Assembly: GCA_947462255.1 (NCBI GenBank)
Contig: CANHOA010000017.1
Span: 1-61,905 of the forward strand
DNA length: 61,905 nucleotides
Direction: 5' to 3'
Origin: Flavobacteriales bacterium
Lineage (GTDB): Bacteria > Bacteroidota > Bacteroidia > Flavobacteriales_D > Crocinitomicaceae
The position numbers and the translations under genes are program-made. Each line of letters begins with the position of its first letter. The stretch's first letter is position 1. Below, in pieces: positions 54,827 to 61,905 of this stretch. The notes below the pieces were generated by a model that was not told the origin of the DNA, ran no database searches, and worked only from the letters and a program-made list of their open reading frames with translations.

Positions 54827-55666
54827 GTGGAAATAGAACAGCATTTAATTTCGTTCAAAAATTATATGAACTTTCGGCGATATAGTCAAAATACCATCAA
54901 AACATACGCTGATGCTTTGGAAGTTTTTTTTAGATTTTATAAGGATCAAGCGCCCGAAAGTCTGAACATTGAAGATATTATCAACTTTAATACTTCTTAT
55001 ATTCTCAAGAAAAATCTATCGGCGAGTTACCAAAATCAAGTAATTAATTCCATCAAATTGTTTTATAGAAATCGCTTTAACCGCGCGATGGAGGTAGATT
55101 TCATTCAGCGACCAAGAAGAGAAAAACGCTTACCAAATGTTCTGAGTAAAAATGAAGTAAAATCAATTTTAGAAGCACCAACAAATCTAAAACATCGAGC
55201 CATGCTCAGTTTAATTTATGCTTGTGGATTGCGAAGAAGTGAGTTATTAAATCTGACATTAAAAGACATTTTATCTGATCGCAACTTATTATTCATCAGG
55301 CAATCCAAAGGAAAAAAAGACCGGGTTGTGCCCATAAGTATCAAACTCATTGAAATACTACGCGACTATTACAAGGCATTTAAACCAAAAACGTGGTTAT
55401 TTGAAGGACAAGAAGTAGGCAAAAAATATAGCGAGAGAAGTATCCAACTTGTTTTAAATCAAGCAGTAGAAAAAGCAAAAATAGTTAAACCAGTTAGTTT
55501 GCATTGGCTACGTCACAGTTACGCTACTCACCTTTTGGAAAGCGGAACAGATTTACGATACATACAAGAATTACTTGGACATTCTAGCTCAAGGACAACC
55601 GAGATTTACACACATGTCAGCACACGGAATTTACAGCAAATTCGTTCGCCTTTCGATGATTTGTAA
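54827..55666 (+). CDS. Tyrosine recombinase (XerD-like, putative cassette integrase)
   Basis: 279 residues from GTG 54827, 5 bp after the third ORF6N gene. It has a SAM-like core-binding N-domain (~3-85) and a catalytic domain with the full set Arg136 (CGLRRSEL), Lys164 (SKGKKDR), His226/Arg229 (LHWLRHSYATHLL), His252 (LLGHSS) and Tyr261 (TEIYTHV). The Arg-to-first-His distance is 90 residues; in XerD it is 96 and in IntI1 131, so the integron-specific insertion is missing. Yet the C-terminus reads QIRSPFDDL, close to the SP.D.L end of integron integrases. Downstream genes are separated by attC-like palindromes. I infer it recombines these sites. Confidence 0.92.
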   Translation: MEIEQHLISFKNYMNFRRYSQNTIKTYADALEVFFRFYKDQAPESLNIEDIINFNTSYILKKNLSASYQNQVINSIKLFYRNRFNRAMEVDFIQRPRREKRLPNVLSKNEVKSILEAPTNLKHRAMLSLIYACGLRRSELLNLTLKDILSDRNLLFIRQSKGKKDRVVPISIKLIEILRDYYKAFKPKTWLFEGQEVGKKYSERSIQLVLNQAVEKAKIVKPVSLHWLRHSYATHLLESGTDLRYIQELLGHSSSRTTEIYTHVSTRNLQQIRSPFDDL

Positions 55667-55686
55667 AAATTATCACTATTTTAGCC

Positions 55687-55761
55687 TAACGCAATAAACC
55701 TGCGCATATACAACAATATTTAGTTTATTGAAGAAGGTTTGTAGCGTGTATAAGTAAGTTA
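55687..55761. other. Possible attI-like site next to the recombinase gene
   Basis: Between the recombinase and the first downstream gene lies TAAC (55687-55690) ... AAGTTAAGGGC (GTTA 55758-55761). The right end resembles the AAAGTTAGGC core of integron attI sites, but the two halves pair poorly, as expected for attI and unlike the attC-like sites further on. The 171-bp region also lacks a terminator. Weak on its own; the call rests on position. Confidence 0.35.
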
Positions 55762-55837
55762 AGGGCAAGCTTAAAAAAGAGCCTCATAAACTAATTCAAC
55801 CTAATAGAAAAAAGTAGCGTCATCTAAAAAAATAAAA

Positions 55838-57439
55838 ATGAAACACAAACAAAAGCTTTACATTTTATCAATACTTTGTCTTTGTATTATGAGTAGAATA
55901 AATGCCCAGATTAGCGGAATTTATGGTTCGGATACAATTACCAGCTCCGTGGCACGCGATTATATCAACGACATAGAATTCGATGACCATGGAAACATGT
56001 ATGTAGTTGGAAGAACTGACAGATTAGTGGGCTCCACAATTTATTATTATACGCCAATTCTAAAGTTTAATCCACAGGGACAGTTGGTGCAATCTATTAA
56101 AACCACTATTGCAGAGACATTCTCCATAAAGAAGGTTAGCGACGGAAATCTTGTTGTTTGCGGAACAGGCAACGGACTTTTGTGTAATACAGTTTGCATG
56201 AAAGATATGTGGGTAGTTAAGATAGATACTTCGGCAAACTTCCTGTGGGGTCGTTCATTCGGAAACATAATTAATGATGGAAATGATATTGCGTACGACA
56301 TTGCTGAAGATGCAAGCGGAAATATTATTGTAACCGGCCAGGTATATATAACGGGGTATGATGTCAGGACATTTCTTTGCTCTTTGAATCAGCAGGGAGA
56401 TACCTTATGGACACGTGTATATGGCATGAATAGCGGATGGCAAACAGGCAAGTGCGTTGCAGTTAGCAGCACGGGGAATATTTATATGGGAGGAAGTGGT
56501 TTAAATAGTGGTCCCTTGCTGACGAAACATTCCAGTAACGGTGACTTATTATGGGCAAAAGCATATTCAAGTGGCTTCGGTACCATTTTTGGCATTTATG
56601 AACAAAATAATGGATCACTCACGCTTGCTGCAGAAAATATAGTAAGTGGAAATAATGTTTTGTGTGTGTTTAATGTCAATGCCGATGGCACTTTAAACTG
56701 GTCGAAAAAGATAACATTGAATGATGCGAATCGCATAATATATACAAGAGGAACATGGGAAGATGCTTCAGGCAATATTTATTTTGCAGGATACCACTAC
56801 GATGGCATAAATTATACAGGATATACTCCCTACCTAATAAAACTTGATGCCTCAGCCAATCTGATATGGGCAAAACATTACACAGATGGTTATGGAAAGG
56901 GCAGCGTTTTAACAACACATCCTACCCAAGGTATCGTTTTTGGGGGTGAGCATATTTCCAATGAAATGACACAATGGTGGAGTCATCAGCCTGAGTTCTG
57001 GCTCATACACATGGATGATAATGGTCAAACAGATTGTTTTTCCGACATGCCTGTTACAATACAAAATCATACACTAGCACCTTTGACTAAAAGTTTTACA
57101 AGGTTTTTTAATTATACATCTGCTATTCCTTTACCTAGTTCTGGGCTTTTAGATGTTTATAAGAAGCCGAAATGTAGTAATACATTGGGCATTTCTCAAC
57201 ATGAAGAAGTTCAGTTCGAGATTTACCCAAATCCTGCAACAAGCCAAATAAAAATAAAAGCTACTCCAATCCTTTTTGGTTCTTCTTATAAGATTTACGA
57301 CCAATTGGGGCAAGTTATTTTAAAGGGCATACTATCTGATGAAAATACAACAATAGATTTGGGTAATTTATCGGGCGGAATTTATTTGTTCAGTGTGGGA
57401 GAGAATTTGAAACAGAAATTTAAAGTGATTAAGGAATAA
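55838..57439 (+). CDS. Cassette gene 1: secreted beta-propeller-like protein with T9SS sorting domain
   Basis: 533 residues: signal peptide (MKHKQKLYILSILCLCIMSR), a chain of ~8 SBBP-like repeats (~30-400) of the form ..IEFDDHGNMYVVGRT...G..LW.K.Y...., predicted to form a beta-propeller, and a C-terminal T9SS type A sorting domain (VQFEIYPNPATSQIKIK...GGIYLFSVG). It should be placed at the cell surface. It is the first gene behind the recombinase and is followed after 9 bp by the first attC-like palindrome, so it forms a ~1.74-kb cassette. No promoter is evident. Confidence 0.85.
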   Translation: MKHKQKLYILSILCLCIMSRINAQISGIYGSDTITSSVARDYINDIEFDDHGNMYVVGRTDRLVGSTIYYYTPILKFNPQGQLVQSIKTTIAETFSIKKVSDGNLVVCGTGNGLLCNTVCMKDMWVVKIDTSANFLWGRSFGNIINDGNDIAYDIAEDASGNIIVTGQVYITGYDVRTFLCSLNQQGDTLWTRVYGMNSGWQTGKCVAVSSTGNIYMGGSGLNSGPLLTKHSSNGDLLWAKAYSSGFGTIFGIYEQNNGSLTLAAENIVSGNNVLCVFNVNADGTLNWSKKITLNDANRIIYTRGTWEDASGNIYFAGYHYDGINYTGYTPYLIKLDASANLIWAKHYTDGYGKGSVLTTHPTQGIVFGGEHISNEMTQWWSHQPEFWLIHMDDNGQTDCFSDMPVTIQNHTLAPLTKSFTRFFNYTSAIPLPSSGLLDVYKKPKCSNTLGISQHEEVQFEIYPNPATSQIKIKATPILFGSSYKIYDQLGQVILKGILSDENTTIDLGNLSGGIYLFSVGENLKQKFKVIKE

Positions 57440-57448
57440 GCCAGCCCT

Positions 57449-57502
57449 TAACAACGCACAAGCGCAACCCAAAAAGGGTATGCGCCTACACGCAAAACGT
57501 TA
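57449..57502 (+). other. attC-like palindrome 1
   Basis: 54 bp between cassette genes 1 and 2. TAAC (57449-57452) pairs with GTTA (57499-57502). An inner stem AGCGCA-ACCC / GGGT-(A)-TGCGCC with an AAAAA loop spans 57461-57487 and has one bulged A. The unpaired spacers are 8 nt on the left and 11 nt on the right (ACACGCAAAAC). Short outer box, asymmetric spacer, longer inner stem and a bulge are the traits of integron attC sites. Confidence 0.72.
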
Positions 57503-57531
57503 TCGGTCAGGCTAAAAAACGACACCTACGA

Positions 57532-58566
57532 ATGAAGAACATATTTTACATAATGGTTTTCCTAACAAACTTGACTTTCGGGCAGGCAGTTAAATTGACG
57601 GCACCCGAAATTGAGAAATATGCAAAGTCAATAGACAAGTTGAGAACAGAAAATAAACTTGTGAAAATTTCCTACCCAAATATGTCGGGTTGTGGTGGTG
57701 GAGTTGACGGTTATTATTTAAATAAAAAATTAATATTGATTGACTCAAGGTATAATGCAGAACTTGGGTTTTCTTCAAGGACATTTTACAATTGCCAAGA
57801 CAAATTTATAAAAGTAATTTATCGTGAACATTTTGCTGAATGGGTAAAATATGACAAGAATTATCCACCAGAGAAATTTGAGTACGACCCAACAAAAATG
57901 ACTTACACAGACACGGTTTACTCAATAACACTATCTAATCCGACAGTTTTTTTTAAGAAAGCCGACAATAAAATTATCACCAACAAACTTGACCAAACGT
58001 TAATTGATGGACTTCTAAATTGCGGGGAAGAAATGAAAGTTCAACTTCAAGAAGTCATTTATCAAGTTGACAGTTTGAGGTTTATTAAAGAGATGCCTTT
58101 TGATTGCGAAGACAAATATTATGTTAATGAAAGACATCCATTATCTATTGGCTGTGGAGATGAGTTATATTGGAATGTTGTTAAATTAAATGAAAACATA
58201 ATAGAACTATTAATTGATCAACTTAATGACACAACAACAACCGAATCAATAGTTCCGCTTTTCGGATATTATTATACTACTGCTGATATTGCCTTCACAG
58301 CTCTCCAAGAAATAATTCATAAAATACCAACATTCGACCTTTTGGAGATTGAATTTGACAAAGAAGGCTGTGGTTATTGTTCGTATTGGCAACATCTAAA
58401 TAAAAGTTATGAAAACCGTGAGAAATTTAAGTCAGCTGTAAAGCAATGGTATCATTACAACAAAGACAATTTTATTTGGGTAGAAAGTAATTCCTTTGAA
58501 ACTTGTATCTGCAATGGACAACACCCAAACGGTGGCCATTATGAATTAAAAACAGATAAGAAATAA
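57532..58566 (+). CDS. Cassette gene 2: secreted protein of unknown function
   Basis: 344 residues with a signal peptide (MKNIFYIMVFLTNLTFGQA). The mature protein is Lys/Asp-rich and contains 11 Cys in pairs (MSGCGGG, FDCEDK, IGCGDELYW, EGCGYCSYW, ETCICNGQH), suggesting disulfides or metal binding. No known family. It starts 30 bp after palindrome 1 and ends 26 bp before palindrome 2, filling a ~1.2-kb cassette as a single gene. Confidence 0.75.
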   Translation: MKNIFYIMVFLTNLTFGQAVKLTAPEIEKYAKSIDKLRTENKLVKISYPNMSGCGGGVDGYYLNKKLILIDSRYNAELGFSSRTFYNCQDKFIKVIYREHFAEWVKYDKNYPPEKFEYDPTKMTYTDTVYSITLSNPTVFFKKADNKIITNKLDQTLIDGLLNCGEEMKVQLQEVIYQVDSLRFIKEMPFDCEDKYYVNERHPLSIGCGDELYWNVVKLNENIIELLIDQLNDTTTTESIVPLFGYYYTTADIAFTALQEIIHKIPTFDLLEIEFDKEGCGYCSYWQHLNKSYENREKFKSAVKQWYHYNKDNFIWVESNSFETCICNGQHPNGGHYELKTDKK

Positions 58567-58591
58567 CGACCAAAATAGAAGCCCGAACCGA

Positions 58592-58718
58592 TAACACGCG
58601 TCTAGCAAAAAAGCCGTAATTTCAGTTACGACAAACGATAATGGAAAAACTTACGATTATTGAGCGCAAATAATATTAATTTTAAAAATCGGCTTCTTCG
58701 CTAGGCATGAAACCGTTA
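58592..58718 (+). other. attC-like palindrome 2
   Basis: 127 bp between cassette genes 2 and 3. TAAC (58592-58595) pairs with GTTA (58715-58718). CTAGCAAAAAAGCCG (58602-58616) pairs with CGGCTTCTTCGCTAG (58690-58704), 13 of 15 positions. The spacers are ACGCGT (6 nt) and GCATGAAACC (10 nt). A 73-nt variable tip lies inside. The right end is 11 bp before the ATG of cassette gene 3. Confidence 0.78.
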
Positions 58719-58729
58719 GCAGCAATAAA

Positions 58730-59335
58730 ATGACAAGACTTAAAGTAATAATGTTTCTATTTATTCTGACCGCTATGGGCTGTTCAGAAAAATCTAGCGA
58801 ATCTTCTAGGAGTCAGAGTGACAATGACTTTATTGAAGCATTGACCTATCACCACGAATTTAAGGTTTCAGCAATAATTGATGATCTTGCTAAAACCAAC
58901 AATATTGACAAAAAAATCCAAACTGAACGTGTCGCCCAGACCACCAATTTTTGGACTCCACTGTGTTACGCTTCCTTTATTGGAAATTCGAAAGCTGTTG
59001 AATTGCTCATTTCAAAAGGAGCTAATGTAAATTATAGGGACAGTAATGGACATACACCATTAATTTTAGCATCGATTACAGGAAATATTGAAGAGATTGA
59101 AATTTTATTGCAGGCTGGTGCGAATATTAATGAAGTGGACATAAATAATAGCAATGCTCTCATTCGCGCATCTGCGGAGGGAAATTTATTAACAGTAAAA
59201 TATTTAGTAGAACATAGTTGTGAACTTGAACCAAAAAATGGCGGACAAAACGCTCTTGATTTTGCAATATTTTACCAACATAAAGAAGTCGTTGACTACT
59301 TGACAGAAAAGGGACTTAAAAAATCCGGGACTTGA
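58730..59335 (+). CDS. Cassette gene 3: ankyrin-repeat lipoprotein
   Basis: 201 residues: lipoprotein signal (MTRLKVIMFLFILTAMGC, Cys18), a Ser-rich linker, and about four ankyrin repeats from ~residue 74 (TPLCYASFIGNSKAVELLIS, GHTPLILASITGNIEEIEIL, NALIRASAEGNLLTVKYLVE, NALDFAIFYQHKEVVDYLTE). Ankyrin repeats bind proteins. In the periplasm or at the outer membrane, such lipoproteins may act as immunity or anchoring factors; that is inference. It starts 12 bp past palindrome 2, as in typical gene cassettes, and ends 10 bp before palindrome 3. Confidence 0.85.
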   Translation: MTRLKVIMFLFILTAMGCSEKSSESSRSQSDNDFIEALTYHHEFKVSAIIDDLAKTNNIDKKIQTERVAQTTNFWTPLCYASFIGNSKAVELLISKGANVNYRDSNGHTPLILASITGNIEEIEILLQAGANINEVDINNSNALIRASAEGNLLTVKYLVEHSCELEPKNGGQNALDFAIFYQHKEVVDYLTEKGLKKSGT

Positions 59336-59345
59336 TTACTACGAC

Positions 59346-59523
59346 TAACACCACCTAAAATAATTGCGGAGCAAGTGTAAACTGCAAATGAAGTTTTAAA
59401 AGTGCGCTTTGCGCACAGTGTGTTTTGCATTTGCCATTTAGTTCAGTACATTTAATAAAAGTTTTTCGGTTAAGACAGTTTTGTGGTTTTTTATTCCGCA
59501 CCTCTTTTAGCTGAAAACCGTTA
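59346..59523 (+). other. attC-like palindrome 3 with inner cruciform
   Basis: 178 bp after cassette gene 3. TAAC (59346-59349) pairs with GTTA (59520-59523). CTAAAATAATTGCGGA (59355-59370) pairs with TCCGCACCTCTTTTAG (59495-59510), 13 of 16 positions. Spacers are ACCAC (5 nt) and CTGAAAACC (9 nt). The variable tip holds a perfect hairpin, GTGCGC-TTT-GCGCAC (59402-59416), flanked by GCAAATG and CATTTGC. It is longer than the other two sites but has the same plan. Confidence 0.76.
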
Positions 59524-59613
59524 TGAGAAAGTGTATATTCCGCCGTTTTTTAGCAATCCAATGACCGCTGATATTATCTTTACAGGAAAGAAGATGATTA
59601 AATAATATCCCCT

Positions 59614-60216
59614 ATGAAATTACTTTTTATCGAACCCGAACCCTATATACTTGGTTATACTAATTCACGATACAAGAATTACGAAACGAATGATTGTGTT
59701 GTAAAAGCCTTTGCCATACTCTTTGGAATAACCTATGACGAAGCGCATGGATTTTCCCGCGGTTATTTTAATCGTGCAGAACAAGATGGCACTGCTAACT
59801 TTGCCATTAAAATGACGCAGATGATTCGTAATTCGAATGCCAGTTTTAATGGAACAATAGAAAAAATTTCTTTCTATAATGGTCTTACCACTGGCAGATC
59901 TGCTTATGTTTTTAATCGCGGAGTATATCTGATTTTGACATATTCCCATGTTTCTGTATTAATCGATGGAATTTGGTTAGATTATCAAGGTAACATATCA
60001 GAAAAAATGAAAATAGAAGGGGTTTATAAATTTACCGGTTTTCCCCATTACAATGAGCTTCGCCGGCAGGTAAAGAAGGAGATTAAGCAGCATATTAATT
60101 GGTTATACATTGCTTTTTGCTTATTAATTCTTTGTGGGCTGTTTTTTAAGCGAGAAATAATTCAAGAAGACCTTAATCGACTTATTCATTGGATTAAGTA
60201 TGAGGTAATAAAATAG
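59614..60216 (+). CDS. Possible papain-fold cysteine peptidase with C-terminal membrane helix
   Basis: 200 residues, no signal peptide. Near the N-terminus NDCVVKAFAILFGITYDEAH (~26-45) resembles the Asp-Cys-helix start of papain-like domains, with Cys28 as candidate nucleophile; YSHVSVLIDGIWLDYQ (~109-124) fits the His and Asp/Asn strands. A membrane helix (INWLYIAFCLLILCGLFF) near residue 160-177 precedes a basic tail. It may be a membrane-tied cysteine peptidase, but the family is not identified. It lies after palindrome 3 with no attC-like site behind it, so it is either the last cassette or the far boundary. Confidence 0.6.
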   Translation: MKLLFIEPEPYILGYTNSRYKNYETNDCVVKAFAILFGITYDEAHGFSRGYFNRAEQDGTANFAIKMTQMIRNSNASFNGTIEKISFYNGLTTGRSAYVFNRGVYLILTYSHVSVLIDGIWLDYQGNISEKMKIEGVYKFTGFPHYNELRRQVKKEIKQHINWLYIAFCLLILCGLFFKREIIQEDLNRLIHWIKYEVIK

Positions 60217-60618
60217 CTGCTGATGCTATAATCTTTGTTCTTCTTCAGAGGTTTTTAAGAAAAAGTATGACGGAATAAATTTTCCAGGCTACGAGAACAT
60301 AAACATTGACTTTTAGACTTGCTTACAACAACATTCACAAGGAATTGGCTGTTCTACTATTTGTAATTTTTTTATCTTATATTTTAAATGTAGGTTTCAA
60401 ATGGTAATTGGAAATAAAATCGCCTATTTCTTATTGCTGCAAAATGTCAGGCTTTGAAAAAAAACCACATTTTCATAATTCACTAGTCAATACAGTTTTG
60501 TTTTTTCGATTTTAAACGCTGTATTGGGTTTTGTTTCCATGCTTCGCATGCGTATTTTGATCCCGCTCTTGAACACCAAAATAACTCATACTTGTGTAGT
60601 GATTTATAATTGCAGCTT
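60217..60618. other. Intergenic region, 402 bp
   Basis: No gene is supported between the cysteine-peptidase-like gene and the convergent ABC exporter gene. There is no TAAC...GTTA palindrome, so the cassette array seems to end before it. The only structure noticed is a small hairpin, CATGC-TTC-GCATG (about 60538-60550). Confidence 0.6.
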
Positions 60619-61905
60619 TTATATTCTACTTTGATACGTAAACAATTCCCAATACCTGCCTTTGCTAGCAATCAACTCATCGTGTTTGCCTTTCTCAACA
60701 ATATTTCCATCTTCAATTACTAAGATTTGATCTGCTTTTTGAATGGTGCTCAAACGGTGAGCAATAACGAATGTAGTTCTATCTTTCATTAATTCATGTA
60801 AACTTTTCTGAATGAAAGCTTCACTTTCGGTATCAAGATTGGAAGTTGCTTCATCTAAAATAATGATTTTAGGATCTGCTAATAATGCCCTCGCAATTGA
60901 AATTCGTTGACGTTGACCACCAGACAATTTAACACCACGTTCTCCAATAACCGTGTCCAATCCTAAATCAAAACGATCCGTAAACTCATTAACATATGCA
61001 CCTTGCACAGCAGCCAATAATTGGTCTTCTGTTGCATGTGGTCTTGGAAACAAAATGTTCTCACGAATAGTTCCTTCGTATAAAAAATCATCTTGTAAAA
61101 CGACGCCAAGATTTGATCGGTAACTACTTAAATTAACAGTCGAAATGTCAATTCCATCAATGGTTACTTTTCCTCCTTTTGGATTCAAAAAAGTAGCTGC
61201 TAATCCTGCAATGGTTGATTTTCCAGAGCCTGAAGAACCCACTAAAGCGGTTACACTTCCAGCATGCGCATCGAATGAAATATCGTGTAATACTTCTTTG
61301 TTTTCATCATAACTGAAGGCAACATTTTCGAAAACAATATCACCTTTAATCTTCCCTAATTTCACAGTTCGAACGGTAGAATCATCTTCTTCGTCCATTT
61401 CCATAATTTCCTGTGTACGGTCCAATCCAGCCATTGCTTCCGTCAATTGACTTCCGATATTACTCATCTGAACAATTGGAGCAATCATAAACCCTAAAAA
61501 TAAAGTGAACGATATAAAATCACCATATGTCATGGTGTTCTGCATAATGAAATAACCTCCAATACCCATTATTCCCGCTGAAGCCAATCCTAAAAGTAAT
61601 GTGGAAGAGCTCGTTATTAATGCAGTCGCTGTTAAACTCTTTTTCACATTTTGAAATAAGCGTTCTACACCATCTTCAAATGTTTTATTTTCTTGTTCTT
61701 CAGCATTGAATCCTTTTATCACGCGAACACCATTTAAGGTTTCTGTTAATCGGCCTGTAACTTCAGCATTTAATTTCCCGCGTACTCTAAAAATAGGACG
61801 GATATATGCAAATGCTTTTAATGCAATAAAAGCAAAAATTGCAACTGGAACCAATACAAAAATGGTCATCAACCAATTGATTTTTATCAAAATAACTAAG
61901 GACAA
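60619..61905 (-). CDS. ABC exporter, C-terminal 428 codons (5' end beyond window)
   Basis: The frame is open at the right edge, so the N-terminus is missing (the visible part starts within the membrane domain at about helix 3-4). The last ~240 residues are the ATPase: Walker A GSSGSGKSTIAG, Q-loop VLQDDFLYEG, signature LSGGQRQR, Walker B IIILDEATSNLD, and IAHRLST as H-loop. It is an MsbA/LmrA-like half-transporter, distinct from the one at 39507. It closes the accessory region on the right. Confidence 0.9.
   Translation of the reverse strand: MSLVILIKINWLMTIFVLVPVAIFAFIALKAFAYIRPIFRVRGKLNAEVTGRLTETLNGVRVIKGFNAEEQENKTFEDGVERLFQNVKKSLTATALITSSSTLLLGLASAGIMGIGGYFIMQNTMTYGDFISFTLFLGFMIAPIVQMSNIGSQLTEAMAGLDRTQEIMEMDEEDDSTVRTVKLGKIKGDIVFENVAFSYDENKEVLHDISFDAHAGSVTALVGSSGSGKSTIAGLAATFLNPKGGKVTIDGIDISTVNLSSYRSNLGVVLQDDFLYEGTIRENILFPRPHATEDQLLAAVQGAYVNEFTDRFDLGLDTVIGERGVKLSGGQRQRISIARALLADPKIIILDEATSNLDTESEAFIQKSLHELMKDRTTFVIAHRLSTIQKADQILVIEDGNIVEKGKHDELIASKGRYWELFTYQSRI

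Noticed and set aside
60483..60671. 62-codon minus-strand frame
   Set aside because: It overlaps the 3' end of the ABC exporter gene in another frame and shows no protein-like features.

Overview
The window is AT-rich DNA from a member of the Bacteroidota, most likely Flavobacteriia/Flavobacteriales. The clues are several secreted proteins with type IX secretion (T9SS) C-terminal sorting domains, many starts preceded by a Bacteroidota-type -7 box (TAnnTTTG) rather than a Shine-Dalgarno site, a bacillithiol gene (bshC), a 52-residue L34 protein, and an Ig/PKD-rich giant adhesin. I see no rRNA, tRNA or CRISPR array.

Layout. 1-4313 (-): N-terminal 1437 codons of a giant repetitive surface protein that runs off the left edge. 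4768-8228 (+): a phosphodiester-glycosidase-like lipoprotein and a VWA / MoxR-type AAA+ pair. 8263-11748: an unusual accessory block with a WYL regulator, two divergent paralogues of an unknown family on either side of it, an acidic protein, and a DnaA-like AAA+ protein with a broken P-loop and a UVR motif. 11843-16894 (-): a six-repeat secreted protein, DUF4359-like protein, folB, gltX, a large lipoprotein and a small secreted protein. 17113-24847 (-): a tight operon for extracellular DNA/nucleotide scavenging (lamin-tail protein, TonB-dependent receptor, endonuclease I, and a 5'-nucleotidase split into two genes). 24984-43497: mainly core metabolism (DPP4, citrate synthase, RlmL-like methyltransferase, patatin/barrel protein, VOC protein, GH3C-serine hydrolase fusion, pckA, cysD-cysN, rpmH, ABC exporter, bshC, KDPG aldolase). 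43511-46778: outer-membrane protein, a 37-residue lipoprotein, an SPFH protein and a secreted NUC1 nuclease. 46881-53021 (+): TetR regulator with a TolC/HlyD/RND efflux operon and a perfect 18-bp palindrome as likely operator.

53299-60216 is the most interesting region. Three tandem near-identical ORF6N genes lead directly into a tyrosine recombinase. Behind it lie single genes in the same direction, three of which are each followed by an imperfect palindrome bounded by TAAC...GTTA with a conserved right arm ending in (G)AAA(A)C(C)GTTA. These palindromes have the architecture of integron attC sites (short paired ends, unpaired asymmetric spacer, longer inner stem, variable tip). The recombinase lacks the insertion that defines integron integrases (catalytic Arg to first catalytic His is 90 residues, against 131 in IntI1) but ends in an IntI-like SPFDDL tail. 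I propose an integron-like gene-cassette system driven by an XerD-like recombinase, with mostly exported cargo (T9SS protein, secreted Cys-rich protein, ankyrin lipoprotein). The right edge holds a truncated ABC exporter gene (-).
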